From contig NZ_JACLAL010000001.1 in assembly GCF_014280875.1 (NCBI RefSeq), positions 682,001 to 746,000 on the forward strand: DNA of 64,000 bases. The letters are read 5' to 3'. The translations under genes were made by a program, and so were the position numbers. Each line of letters opens with the position of its first letter. The first letter of the stretch is position 1. The notes under the pieces were generated by a model. The model saw only the letters and a program-made list of their open reading frames with translations. It did no database searches and was not told where the DNA came from. This stretch comes from Paenirhizobium daejeonense (GTDB taxonomy: Bacteria; Pseudomonadota; Alphaproteobacteria; Rhizobiales; Rhizobiaceae). Shown piece after piece: positions 45,435-54,715 of the stretch.

Positions 45435-46550
45435 TTATCCTCTGCTGACCGGGAAGGCTTCCGGAATGGCCTGCGAAATCGCTTTTTTCATTACGGTTGG
45501 CAAGGCTTGCGCATCAAGATTTGCGACATCCTCCCACCAACCGTGAACATCGGCGCCTTCGGGCGCCGGCCCATGAAAGCGATAGATGCTCAGGCGAAGT
45601 TCGAAATGGGTAAAGACGTGAGTGACAGTGCCGCAGGCCTGCCATTCGGCGGAAAAGGGGGCCGCGGAGGTTCCCGTTTCGCCGTCCTTGCGGGAGTTCC
45701 AGGCAGTCGTCGGCACCTCCGTCATGCCGCCCAGCAGTCCGGTTTCAACCCGGCGGCGCAGGAGCACCTTGCCCTCCATGTCGATGGCGATGAAGGCAGC
45801 CCCCTGACGGATCGGCTTGTCTTTCTTGGCGGCTTTGACCGGAAATCGTTCCGGATCATGTCCGTCGAGCGCGCGACAGTCGCCGCGAAACGGACAGAGT
45901 GCGCAGGCAGGCCGCTTCGGGGTACAGATGGTTGCTCCGAGATCCATCATCGCCTGCGCGAAATCCCCTGGACGATCGATTGGCGTCAGTTCTGCCACAC
46001 GCGTCTTCATTGCGGGCTTCGAACCGGGAAGGGGGGCATCGATGGCAAAGAGGCGGGAAATCACCCGTTCCACATTTCCGTCCATCACCGCCGCAGGGCG
46101 GTTGAAGGCGATAGCGGCGACGGCTGCGGAGGTGTAGTCGCCGATGCCGGGAAGGCTGCGAAGACCGTCTTCCGTATCGGGAAAGCGCCCGCCATGAAGG
46201 CTTGCAACCGCTTCGGCGCATTTCTTCAGGTTTCGGGCGCGGGCGTAATAGCCGAGGCCGGCCCAGGCCGCCATAACGTCTTCGGAGGGCGCGGCCGCCA
46301 GTGCGTCGATGGTTGGCCATCGCGCCACGAACTTGGCGAAATAGGCCTTCACTGCCTGAACCGTGGTCTGCTGCAGCATCACCTCGGAAAGCCAGATGTG
46401 ATAAGGTTCCGGCCGGATGCCGCGCGCCGCCATGGACGGAGAAATCCGCCAGGGAAGATCGCGGTGATGGCGGTCGTACCAGTCGAGCAGTTCTTCTGCG
46501 AGCGTGCGCCCTGTTGTCGGAGTGGGGGAGGTGTTCATTGGCTGGAACAT
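45435..46550 (-). CDS. mutY: A/G-specific adenine DNA glycosylase
   Basis: Removes adenine mispaired with 8-oxoguanine in base excision repair. 371 residues. Helix-hairpin-helix LPGIGDYTSAAV, catalytic Asp in VMDGNVERV, 4Fe-4S ligands in CTPKRPACALCPFRGDC and a C-terminal NUDIX-like domain (about 230-360) that reads 8-oxoG. ATG at 46550 or 46538; no strong ribosome site at either. Divergent from the DUF721 gene by 250 bp. Confidence 0.95.
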   Translation of the reverse strand: MFQPMNTSPTPTTGRTLAEELLDWYDRHHRDLPWRISPSMAARGIRPEPYHIWLSEVMLQQTTVQAVKAYFAKFVARWPTIDALAAAPSEDVMAAWAGLGYYARARNLKKCAEAVASLHGGRFPDTEDGLRSLPGIGDYTSAAVAAIAFNRPAAVMDGNVERVISRLFAIDAPLPGSKPAMKTRVAELTPIDRPGDFAQAMMDLGATICTPKRPACALCPFRGDCRALDGHDPERFPVKAAKKDKPIRQGAAFIAIDMEGKVLLRRRVETGLLGGMTEVPTTAWNSRKDGETGTSAAPFSAEWQACGTVTHVFTHFELRLSIYRFHGPAPEGADVHGWWEDVANLDAQALPTVMKKAISQAIPEAFPVSRG

Positions 46551-46626
46551 AGGGGCAGCGCCGCTTTTCGCCAATTGCCGCCTGTGCAAAAGTTGGGGAA
46601 TGCGGCCCCCTTCGGCGGTGCCGGGA

Positions 46627-46675
46627 ACGGAACGTGCCAACGGGCAGGTGCCTGTGCCGCGCGTTCCGTCTTTTT
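46627..46675 (+). terminator. terminator-like hairpin in the mutY/DUF721 gap
   Basis: ACGGAACG/CGTTCCGT stem with an inner GGCA/TGCC pairing, followed by CTTTTTAC. It lies upstream of the DUF721 gene, where no plus-strand gene ends, so it could be a leader attenuator or chance. Confidence 0.3.
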
Positions 46676-46800
46676 ACACAGGCTTTCCAGCGATATATCT
46701 TTTTGTCGAGACGCCCGTGATCGGCGTCGCCAAGACGTGGTATGGAATTCAATGACTGCTATATGGGGGCGAAATGCTTCGTTCCTCTCGAACAGGATGA

Positions 46801-47328
46801 ATGCGGGTCATGGCCCCAATTGAAAAGTCTCAGCGCTTCAGGCGTAGGGGAGAATTGCAGATCTCCGAAATCGCCAATGGAATCATCGATCCGGTGCTGT
46901 CGCGCCGTGCGGGTATTTCGACTGCGCTACTTGGGTCTTGGGACGAAATCGCCGGTGAGAACTTTGCCGAGTGTTCCCGTCCGGAAAAGATCGCCTGGCC
47001 ACGTCGCGGCGATCCGGGTGACGAGGGAGGCCATCGGCCCGGTGTCCTGACGATTGCCTGCGAAGGCGCGCGGGCGCTTTTCCTTTCCCATGCCCAGGGA
47101 GAGTTGATCGCTCGTATCAACGGCTTCTTTGGTTATCCCGCGATCAGTCAGATCCGCATTGTCCAGAAACCCGTGTCGACGGCCTCTTTGCGTCCTTCCC
47201 GTCCACGCAAGCTGGAAGGCGAAAAGGCGAAAAGGCTTGCCGCGATGATGGATGGGATCGAGGATGAGAAGCTGAGACTGGCGATCGAGCGGCTCGGCAC
47301 CGGTGTGCTGTCGCGGCGTAAGCGTTGA
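46801..47328 (+). CDS. DUF721 (DciA-like) protein
   Basis: 175 residues with the DUF721 core (ISEIANGIIDPVLSRRAGISTALLGSWDEIAG) and the RIVQKP strand near residue 120. DUF721/DciA proteins load or recruit the replicative helicase DnaB in bacteria without DnaC. Conserved rhizobial order mutY, DUF721, dsbA, smc. ATG at 46801 follows AGGA. Confidence 0.85.
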   Translation: MRVMAPIEKSQRFRRRGELQISEIANGIIDPVLSRRAGISTALLGSWDEIAGENFAECSRPEKIAWPRRGDPGDEGGHRPGVLTIACEGARALFLSHAQGELIARINGFFGYPAISQIRIVQKPVSTASLRPSRPRKLEGEKAKRLAAMMDGIEDEKLRLAIERLGTGVLSRRKR

Positions 47329-47484
47329 CGCACTGTCGTCATACCGCAAACATGGAGAAGAATTAATCTGTTAGCGGTGAAAAGGTCACGATTCTTTGAT
47401 GAAACGGCATTCCCGCCGCCTTGTTTGCGGCCGCGTCGCATTATAACGGTGGTTCAAACTCAAAACAGCTCTAACGGGTGTCCC

Positions 47485-48162
47485 ATGTCGAACCTTGAAC
47501 TTAAACTCACCAAGCGCAGCCTGCTGAGCGGCATTGCCGTCGCCGGTGTCGGCGTGGCGTTTTCCTCTCCCGCGGCTGCCGTTGACATTCCGAAGCCGGA
47601 CCGCGACGTCGACATGGAAGAAGTGCTGAAGCCGGGCCCGCTGAAGGACATGGCGCTCGGCGACGCGAACGCTCCGGTCAAGATCGTCGAATATATGTCA
47701 ATGACCTGCCCGCATTGCGCCAATTTCCATGCCAAGACCTTCGATACGATCAAGGAAAAATACATCGATACCGGCAAGGTGTATTTCATCCTTCGCGAAT
47801 TCCCGTTCCCGCGCGACACCGCATCGCTCGCCGCCTTCATGCTGGCGCGTTGCACGCCGGAGGATCGCTACTTCCCCTTCGTCTCCATGTTCCTGAAGCA
47901 GCAGATGGCCTGGGCCGCTCCGGCGGATAACGATGTGCGGGCGGCGATGCTGCAACTGTCGAAACTTGGTGGTTTTACACAGGAGAGCTTTGACGCCTGC
48001 TTGACGAACGCGCAGCTTGCCGCTGATGTGACGGCGGGCAGGGACCACGCGGCAAAGGATTTCGGCATCCAGTCGACGCCAACCTTCCTGATCAATGGCA
48101 AGAGCTATTCTGGAGACATGTCGGTTGAAACCATGTCGGCGCTCATCGACAGTCTGCTCTGA
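47485..48162 (+). CDS. DsbA-family thiol:disulfide oxidoreductase
   Basis: 225 residues with an N-terminal export signal (KRSLLSGIAVAGVGVAFSSPAAA). Thioredoxin fold with active site CPHC in MTCPHCANFH (about residue 77) and the cis-Pro in STPTFLINGK. It introduces or shuffles disulfides in exported proteins; LptD, encoded 38 kb away, is a plausible client. ATG at 47485 is chosen by the signal; the frame stays open to 47377. Confidence 0.9.
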   Translation: MSNLELKLTKRSLLSGIAVAGVGVAFSSPAAAVDIPKPDRDVDMEEVLKPGPLKDMALGDANAPVKIVEYMSMTCPHCANFHAKTFDTIKEKYIDTGKVYFILREFPFPRDTASLAAFMLARCTPEDRYFPFVSMFLKQQMAWAAPADNDVRAAMLQLSKLGGFTQESFDACLTNAQLAADVTAGRDHAAKDFGIQSTPTFLINGKSYSGDMSVETMSALIDSLL

Positions 48163-48240
48163 TCCGCGCTTCGGACTGATGTCGGGCGGCGGCAGGACAC
48201 GTGCGGCCGATTTCCCGATCTTCGTCGGCGGAGAGGTTGA

Positions 48241-51200
48241 ATGAAGTTCAACCGTCTCCGCCTTCTCGGCTTCAAATCCTTCGTGGAGCCGACGGAATTC
48301 ATCATCGAGCGAGGCCTGACAGGCGTTGTCGGCCCTAACGGGTGCGGCAAGTCCAATCTTGTCGAAGCCCTGCGCTGGGTGATGGGTGAAAACTCCTACA
48401 AGAACATGCGCGCGTCCGGCATGGACGACGTGATCTTCTCCGGTTCAGGCAACCGTCCGGCGCGCAATACCGCCGAGGTCGGTCTTTACCTCGATAACGC
48501 GGATCGTACCGCGCCCGCATCCTTCAACGACGCCGATGAAATCCAGGTAACGCGCCGTATCGAGCGCGGCGAGGGCTCGGTCTACCGTATCAACGGCAAG
48601 GAAGCCCGTGCGAAAGACGTTCAGCTTCTCTTTGCCGATGCCTCCACCGGCGCCCGCTCACCCTCCATGGTCGGGCAGGGCCGCATCGGCGAACTCATTC
48701 AGGCAAAGCCTCAGGCGCGTCGGCAATTGCTGGAAGAAGCGGCCGGCATTTCCGGCCTGCATTCGCGCCGTCATGAGGCGGAGCTCAGACTGCGTGCTGC
48801 CGAAACCAATCTCGAACGGCTAGAAGACATCACCGCCCAGCTTGAAAGCCAGATCGAGAGCCTGAAACGTCAGGCTCGTCAGGCAAATCGCTTCAAGATG
48901 CTTTCTGCCGATATCCGCGCGCACGAAGCCATCCTGCTGCATATCCGCTGGAGCCAGGCCAAGCAGGCTGAAGGCGAGGCGGAAAGCGCATTGAACCAGG
49001 CAACCGCCATCGTAGCCGAAAAGGCGCAGGCGCAGATGGAGGCGGCTAAGGCCCAGGGCATTGCTAGCCTGAAGATGCCGGAACTGCGTGAGGAGGAGGC
49101 GCGCGCCGCCGCCGCCCTCCAGCGCCTGCAGATTGCCCGTACCCAGCTTGACGAAGAGGTGAGCCGCCTTCTCAAGCGTCGCGACGAGCTCACCCGGCGG
49201 ATGGCGCAGCTTGGGGAAGACATCCGGCGCGAAGAGAGCATGGTCGCGGACAACGCCGAAGTGCTCGAACGGCTTTCGTCGGAAGAGGTTGAGCTTGAGG
49301 AGATTCTTGCCGATGCCGGCCGCTACGGCGAAGAAGCGCGCGAGACTTTCGAGGCCGCCGCTGCGACGCTTGCAGAGAGCGAGAAGCGGTTCACTGCGCT
49401 GACCGCCGAGCGCGCCGAAGCTGCTGCCGGCCGCAACCAGCTGGAACGCCTGATCCGCGATCTTGCCGACCGCCGCCAGCGTATCGAACGGCAGGCGGAA
49501 GAGGCTGCCCGCGAACTGGACCAGGTCACCGCCCGCATCGCTGCACTTCCCGACCCGGAAGAAAAACGGGAAATGGTGGAAGCGGCCGAACAGACGCTTT
49601 CAGACAACGAGGTCGCCGTCGCGGATGTAGAAACAGCTCTTGCCGAGGCTCGCCGCAGCGAAAGCATGCTGCGCGCACCGCTTGAAGCTGCTCGTTCGAA
49701 GCTCAACGGGCTGGAAACCGAGGCGCGTACGATCAGCCGCATGCTGGCCTCTGCCGCCGCCGGAGATTTTTCGCCTGTTGCCGACGAACTGACGGTTGAC
49801 CGTGGTTTTGAAACGGCGCTCGGTGCCGCACTCGGTGATGATCTCGACAGTTCTCTGGATCCCTCCGCCCCGGCCCATTGGACGGATAATGGCGATGGTG
49901 CCGGTGATCCGCCGCTGCCGGAAGGGGTTGTTCCGCTTGCTGCGCACATGACCGCGCCAGCCGCGCTTGCCCGCCGTCTGCGCCAGATCGGTATCGCAGA
50001 CGAAGCCGCGGCGCTGAGGCTGATGTCGCAACTTCGTCCCGGCCAGCGACTGGTCACGAAGGATGGTGCGGTCTATCGCTGGGACGGTCATGTGACGGGT
50101 TCCGAAGCGCCGAGCGCTGCGGCGCTTCGTCTGGCCCAGAAAAACCGTCTTGCCGAAATCGAGGGCGAGGTCGAGGAGGCGCGTTACGCGCTGTCCGAGG
50201 CCGAGGAACGTCTCGCGGAAGCGATGGAAGCGATCCGCATGGAGGAGGATAGGCTTTCGGAAGCGCGCGAGATGCAGCGCCTTTCGGTTCGCCACCTTGC
50301 CGATGCGCGTGAAGCGCTGACCCAGGCTGAGCGCGCCTCCGGCGATCTCGTGCGCCGCCGTGTCGTCATCGAGGAAGCCGTCAACGGCCTTAAGGGCCAG
50401 ATCGAGGAAATTCTCGAACAGGAAGAAAACGCCCGGATAGAGATCGAGGAAACGCCGGATCTTTCCGCGCTCGACAGTCGTCTGCGCGAGGCCGAGGCCG
50501 AAGTCGCCACCGATCGCGGCAGGCTTGCCGAGGCGCGAGCCCGTTTCGAAGGCCTTGCCCGCGAGGACGAGAGCCGCCGCCGTCGCATTCTGGCGATCCG
50601 GCAGGAGCGGTCCACATGGCAGGCCCGTGCCAGAAGCGCGGAAGACCATATCGCCACCCTGCGTGAACGTGAGGCGGAAGCCCAGGACGAAATGATGGCG
50701 CTGGAACTCGCGCCCGACGAGTTCGACGAAAAACGCCGCGCCCTGCTGTCGGAACTGGATAAGGCCGATAAGGCAAGGCGCGAAGCCGCCGACCGCCTGA
50801 TCGAGGCCGAGGGACGTCAGCGGGAAGCCGACAAGAAGGCGGCTGCTGCCCTTTCAGAACTTGCCGAAAGCAGGGAAAAGCGCGGCCGCGCGGAAGAACG
50901 TCTGGTTTCGGCGCGCGAGTGGCGCAAGGAGGCCGAGCAGCGTATTCAGGAAGGCCTGAATGTGCCTCCCCACGAGGCGTTCCGGCTGACTGGCCTGAAG
51001 GACCCGGCAGAGATGCCGGATCTTCGCGAAGTGGAACGCGACCTCGACCGCCTGCGGATCGAGCGCGAGCGTCTCGGCGCGGTCAACCTTCGCGCAGACG
51101 AGGAACAGAAGGAACTTTCCGACAAGCTCGAAGCGCTGGTTAAGGAGCGCGACGATGTGATCGACGCAATCCGCAAGCTGCGCGGCGCGATCCAGAGCCT

Positions 51201-51705
51201 CAATCGCGAGGGCCGCGAACGGCTGATTGCCGCTTTCGACGTGGTGAACGCCCAGTTTCAGCGGCTCTTCACCCATCTGTTCAATGGTGGCACGGCAGAG
51301 CTTCAGCTCATCGAGAGCGAAGACCCGCTGGAAGCCGGCCTCGAAATCCTCGCCCGGCCGCCCGGCAAGAAGCCGCAGACCATGACGCTGCTGTCCGGCG
51401 GCGAGCAGGCGCTGACGGCTATGGCGCTGATCTTCGCGGTGTTCCTCACCAACCCCGCGCCGATCTGCGTGCTGGACGAGGTGGATGCTCCGCTCGACGA
51501 CCACAATGTCGAGCGTTACTGCAACCTGATGGACGAGATGGCGGCTTCGACCGAGACCCGTTTCGTCGTCATCACCCACAATCCGATCACCATGGCGCGC
51601 ATGAACCGGCTGTTCGGGGTGACCATGGCCGAGCAAGGCGTATCGCAGCTCGTCTCCGTCGACCTCCAGACCGCGGAGGCGCTGCGCGAGCGAGAAGTCG
51701 TGTGA
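48241..51705 (+). CDS. smc: chromosome segregation protein SMC
   Basis: 1154 residues. Walker A GPNGCGKSN near residue 32, two long coiled coils (about 165-480 and 640-1000), hinge between them, signature LLSGGEQALTAMA and Walker B PICVLDEVDAPLDD near the C-terminus. It forms the condensin complex with ScpA/ScpB and organises the nucleoid. It follows dsbA by 78 bases. Confidence 0.97.
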   Translation: MKFNRLRLLGFKSFVEPTEFIIERGLTGVVGPNGCGKSNLVEALRWVMGENSYKNMRASGMDDVIFSGSGNRPARNTAEVGLYLDNADRTAPASFNDADEIQVTRRIERGEGSVYRINGKEARAKDVQLLFADASTGARSPSMVGQGRIGELIQAKPQARRQLLEEAAGISGLHSRRHEAELRLRAAETNLERLEDITAQLESQIESLKRQARQANRFKMLSADIRAHEAILLHIRWSQAKQAEGEAESALNQATAIVAEKAQAQMEAAKAQGIASLKMPELREEEARAAAALQRLQIARTQLDEEVSRLLKRRDELTRRMAQLGEDIRREESMVADNAEVLERLSSEEVELEEILADAGRYGEEARETFEAAAATLAESEKRFTALTAERAEAAAGRNQLERLIRDLADRRQRIERQAEEAARELDQVTARIAALPDPEEKREMVEAAEQTLSDNEVAVADVETALAEARRSESMLRAPLEAARSKLNGLETEARTISRMLASAAAGDFSPVADELTVDRGFETALGAALGDDLDSSLDPSAPAHWTDNGDGAGDPPLPEGVVPLAAHMTAPAALARRLRQIGIADEAAALRLMSQLRPGQRLVTKDGAVYRWDGHVTGSEAPSAAALRLAQKNRLAEIEGEVEEARYALSEAEERLAEAMEAIRMEEDRLSEAREMQRLSVRHLADAREALTQAERASGDLVRRRVVIEEAVNGLKGQIEEILEQEENARIEIEETPDLSALDSRLREAEAEVATDRGRLAEARARFEGLAREDESRRRRILAIRQERSTWQARARSAEDHIATLREREAEAQDEMMALELAPDEFDEKRRALLSELDKADKARREAADRLIEAEGRQREADKKAAAALSELAESREKRGRAEERLVSAREWRKEAEQRIQEGLNVPPHEAFRLTGLKDPAEMPDLREVERDLDRLRIERERLGAVNLRADEEQKELSDKLEALVKERDDVIDAIRKLRGAIQSLNREGRERLIAAFDVVNAQFQRLFTHLFNGGTAELQLIESEDPLEAGLEILARPPGKKPQTMTLLSGGEQALTAMALIFAVFLTNPAPICVLDEVDAPLDDHNVERYCNLMDEMAASTETRFVVITHNPITMARMNRLFGVTMAEQGVSQLVSVDLQTAEALREREVV

Positions 51706-51739
51706 TCGCGACATGCGGCAGACCTCAGGCAGGATGCGA

Positions 51740-52162
51740 ATGAAAGCTGCCATCACCGCCAGTCTTGCCGCATTCGTTCTTCTCGCTCTTGCTCGTTCCG
51801 GGCAGGCAGACGATCAGCCGGTGCTCTCCGGAAACTTCCTCGCTTCCGTGCTTGCCTCCTCCGAACCGCATCGTGTCTCGCTGACCAAGCTCATCAAGGG
51901 CAGGCAACGGATGCCGGTCTGGGTGAAGTCGATGATGACCGATCCCCGCTATATTTCCCTTGCCTCGGAAAAGGTGGAGGTCGAAGGACGCCCGATGCAG
52001 TTCTTCAAGACCTGCGAGCCGAGAACCTGCGTGGACAGCGAAATGCGGGTGCTTTTTTCCGCCGATGGCAAGCATGCCGTCGTACTGGTTCGTGACAAGA
52101 AGCGCGGGGAGCAGTTTCTCGGCGATCCGAGCGCCGGGGAAAAGGAAGCGCTGGAGCGCTGA
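51740..52162 (+). CDS. Ivy-like periplasmic lysozyme inhibitor
   Basis: 140 residues with a signal peptide (AITASLAAFVLLALARSGQA). The Ivy core is recognisable: KGRQRMPVWVK, the C-x4-C loop CEPRTC and the strand RVLFSADGKHAVVLV. In E. coli Ivy this loop is CKPHDC and its His enters the lysozyme active site; here that His is Arg. ATG at 51740 follows AGGA. It lies 34 bases after smc. Confidence 0.75.
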   Translation: MKAAITASLAAFVLLALARSGQADDQPVLSGNFLASVLASSEPHRVSLTKLIKGRQRMPVWVKSMMTDPRYISLASEKVEVEGRPMQFFKTCEPRTCVDSEMRVLFSADGKHAVVLVRDKKRGEQFLGDPSAGEKEALER

Positions 52163-52207
52163 ACTCCTTTCGCGGCCTCAGCGGGCGGCTGCTCAGACGC
52201 CCGGATT

Positions 52208-53206
52208 TCAGACCTTTGCCAGACGAACGCGGGTGCCCCAGGGGTCGGCTGCCTCGATGCCGTTACCCGTTTCGGCAAAGGTGAAGCCCTGCGCCTTCAG
52301 TTGTTCCCTCTGCCGGTCGATGATGCCAGCATCGGCCGTCGTCAGCGAGAACCAGTCGAGGCCGGTCGTGGTCTCGTTGCGCTGACCGGCATTTTCGCTT
52401 TCCCAGATATTGGCGCCGATGTGGTGGTGATAGCCGCCGGAGGAGAGGAAGGACGCACCGCGCTCGTCTGAGCCCGAGGTGACGTCCAGCCCGAGGCCCG
52501 CCTGATAGAAGGAGCGGGCCTTTTCAAGCGTGCCCACCTTCAGGTGAATGTGGCCGATCCTCAGTGCCGGGGGCGCACCTGTGTAGACGTCCCGGTCCGT
52601 GCCGGTTCCGGTCTTGTGCAGTATGTCATCGACGTTGAGCGGCTTGGTTCCCATGGTCACGCGGCCCTCGTTCCATACCCAGCCCTCCTTGGAGCGGTCG
52701 GAATAGACCTCGATGCCGTTGCCTTCTGGATCTGCGAGGTAGACCGCTTCGCTGACGCTGTGATCGGCAAAGCCGACAAGCGGGATCTGGTTGATCGCCA
52801 CATGCACCAGCCACTTCGCCAGGTCGGCCCGCGACGGCATCAGAAAGGCGGTGTGGTAGAGCCCGGCTTCGCCGCCAGCTTCATATTCTGCATTCGGCCG
52901 GTTCAGCAGGTTCAGGAGAGGTGTTCCGCCGGCTCCGAGTGTGACCATATCGCCATCTTCGCGGATCACCTCGAAGCCCAGCATCTGCTGGTAATAGCGC
53001 TTGAGCAGCGCCATGTCCTTGGCCCTGAGGCTGACTTCGCCGACATGAAGGGGCGTGGTGAGCGCGAAAGGCAGGCCAGCGGCTTGCGTCTGGGGTGCCA
53101 CGGGCGAAGTCAGTCCTTCTGCCCGAAGGGCGCCGGCCATGGCGCTGGCAAGGCTTACGCCGCCGCAAAGCTGGAGAAGGGTTCTTCGGGTAAGGGCGGC
53201 GCTCAT
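52208..53206 (-). CDS. Tat-exported VOC-family protein (CatE/extradiol-dioxygenase-like)
   Basis: 332 residues. The N-terminus carries a twin-arginine signal (TRRTLLQLCGGVSLASAMA). Two VOC modules follow (about 55-190 and 205-330), with HIHLKVGTLEKARSFYQAGLG and GYHHHIGANIWES in the second. The family includes catechol 2,3-dioxygenases and glyoxalases, usually cytoplasmic; folded export through Tat is unusual. ATG at 53206 defines the signal. Confidence 0.82.
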   Translation of the reverse strand: MSAALTRRTLLQLCGGVSLASAMAGALRAEGLTSPVAPQTQAAGLPFALTTPLHVGEVSLRAKDMALLKRYYQQMLGFEVIREDGDMVTLGAGGTPLLNLLNRPNAEYEAGGEAGLYHTAFLMPSRADLAKWLVHVAINQIPLVGFADHSVSEAVYLADPEGNGIEVYSDRSKEGWVWNEGRVTMGTKPLNVDDILHKTGTGTDRDVYTGAPPALRIGHIHLKVGTLEKARSFYQAGLGLDVTSGSDERGASFLSSGGYHHHIGANIWESENAGQRNETTTGLDWFSLTTADAGIIDRQREQLKAQGFTFAETGNGIEAADPWGTRVRLAKV

Positions 53207-53307
53207 CAGACTTCCTGTCGCTTGTGTTCCGTTCGGGATACACGGCGGCAGGTCGCTCTGCATCTCACAACTGCGTGTGTTTTTTCGCCTTCACACGGCC
53301 TCGTATT

Positions 53308-53559
53308 TCAGGCTCGCCAGAACGGCGCGTTGGCGATCTCTTTTGCCTGTTTGCGGGTCAGGCGGTAGTCCTTCAGCATTTCATCCGTCATGGCGGAAAG
53401 GTCGTTCCGCAATTGCCGTCTTTCCATATAACGCCCGTACCAGACCTCCAGCGTTGCCATCATGCGTCCGAACTGGACACCGACCGCCTGTTGCTGGCCT
53501 TTGCGGCTAACGGCTACGCTCTGGGTTATGCGGGGAACTCCCGATACTGTCATTTTCAT
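53308..53559 (-). CDS. DUF1127 small protein
   Basis: 83 residues; the C-terminal half matches DUF1127 (RRQLRNDLSAMTDEMLKDYRLTRKQA, then PFWR). Short DUF1127 proteins bind RNA in some alphaproteobacteria and affect phosphate and carbon metabolism; this one has an extra N-terminal 40 residues. ATG at 53559 follows AGGAAGG. It is divergent from the LysR gene, 111 bp between. Confidence 0.82.
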   Translation of the reverse strand: MKMTVSGVPRITQSVAVSRKGQQQAVGVQFGRMMATLEVWYGRYMERRQLRNDLSAMTDEMLKDYRLTRKQAKEIANAPFWRA

Positions 53560-53670
53560 CGATCTTGCCTTCCTGTCACTTTTATGGGTGGAAGGATACG
53601 CTTGTTTCTCGGGCAGAAAATTGAATAATAAGAATTGACTCTGTGAGAAAAAGTTACAGAAAGTGTCTCG

Positions 53671-54621
53671 TTGGAACATCTGCCTCCCTTGTCGTCACTG
53701 CTGGCCTTCGAGGCTGTGTTCCGCACTGGATCCGTGACGGGTGCTGCGGATCTGCTCGGCCGCACCCATTCGGCCGTCAGCAAGCAATTGCACCAGCTGC
53801 AGGACCATGCAGGCGTAGAACTGTTCCGCAAGCAGGGAACGGGCCTTGTCCTGACACCCGGCGGAAAGGCCTTTGCCAAGGTCGTCACCGCGGCCTTCGA
53901 GGAGATGCGGGGCGGCTATGCGACGTTGAGGGGCAGGAGCGACCAGTCGACGGTGACGATTGCCGTCAGCGCCACTTTCGCCCGTGTCTGGGCCATTCCG
54001 ACGGTATCGAGGTTCAATATCGATCACCCCGATATCGATATCCTCATCAGGCTTGTCGGACCGATCGGCAGCCGCGAGCTCGAGGTGGCGCCCGACCTCG
54101 TCATGTCCTGGGACCGGCTGCTGACGCCGATGGGGGAGGAGACCTTCACCGTTTCGCTCGGCGATGTGCATATGGGACCTGTCGTGTCTCCGTCCCATCC
54201 CCACACGTTTGCCGATGCTATCCTTTCGTTTGCGACCCGGATTGACAGGCGCGGAGCGGAAATCGTCTGGGCGAACTGGTCGAGGATCTCCGGCATCGCT
54301 GTGGACTGGAAAAAAGCGATGACCTACGACCATTCCTATCTGGCTTTCGAGGCGGCGCGCATGGGCATGGGGGCGGTTATTGCCCCGCGTTTTCTGATCG
54401 AGGAGGAGCTGGCGAGCGGTGCGCTGGTCGCGCCTGCCGGCTTTCTGGTGTTCAAGGAAGGCTTCTATGTCCGCCCCTACGACACCCGTCGCGGGAAGCT
54501 GACGAAGAACGCCCACATCTTTCTGGACTGGCTGGAGGCGAATGCGCGCCTGACGCCCGAGGGGCGACCGGCCTTCCTCTCGCCTGAGGCCGGGCTCTCC
54601 GTGCCTCTGCCGCAATTATGA
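53671..54621 (+). CDS. LysR family regulator (GcvA-like)
   Basis: 316 residues. N-terminal winged helix (LLAFEAVFRTGSVTGAADLL, then THSAVSKQLHQLQ) and a type 2 periplasmic-binding-protein effector domain. TTG start at 53671. A likely target is the divergent DUF1127 gene; the downstream ppdK is also near. Confidence 0.87.
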   Translation: MEHLPPLSSLLAFEAVFRTGSVTGAADLLGRTHSAVSKQLHQLQDHAGVELFRKQGTGLVLTPGGKAFAKVVTAAFEEMRGGYATLRGRSDQSTVTIAVSATFARVWAIPTVSRFNIDHPDIDILIRLVGPIGSRELEVAPDLVMSWDRLLTPMGEETFTVSLGDVHMGPVVSPSHPHTFADAILSFATRIDRRGAEIVWANWSRISGIAVDWKKAMTYDHSYLAFEAARMGMGAVIAPRFLIEEELASGALVAPAGFLVFKEGFYVRPYDTRRGKLTKNAHIFLDWLEANARLTPEGRPAFLSPEAGLSVPLPQL

Positions 54622-54715
54622 TGCATTGCAGCATGAAGATCAGCATGTGGCGTTCCCAAGCATTCGTATTTGCTGTAAAGCGTCGGAAAACAGCCTGTTT
54701 GGGTGGAGCAAAGGC

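Noticed and set aside
44823..46823. A 666-codon open frame on the plus strand.
   Set aside because: It lies antisense to the clear HAD hydrolase and mutY genes and shows no family motif; long GC-rich antisense frames are expected here.
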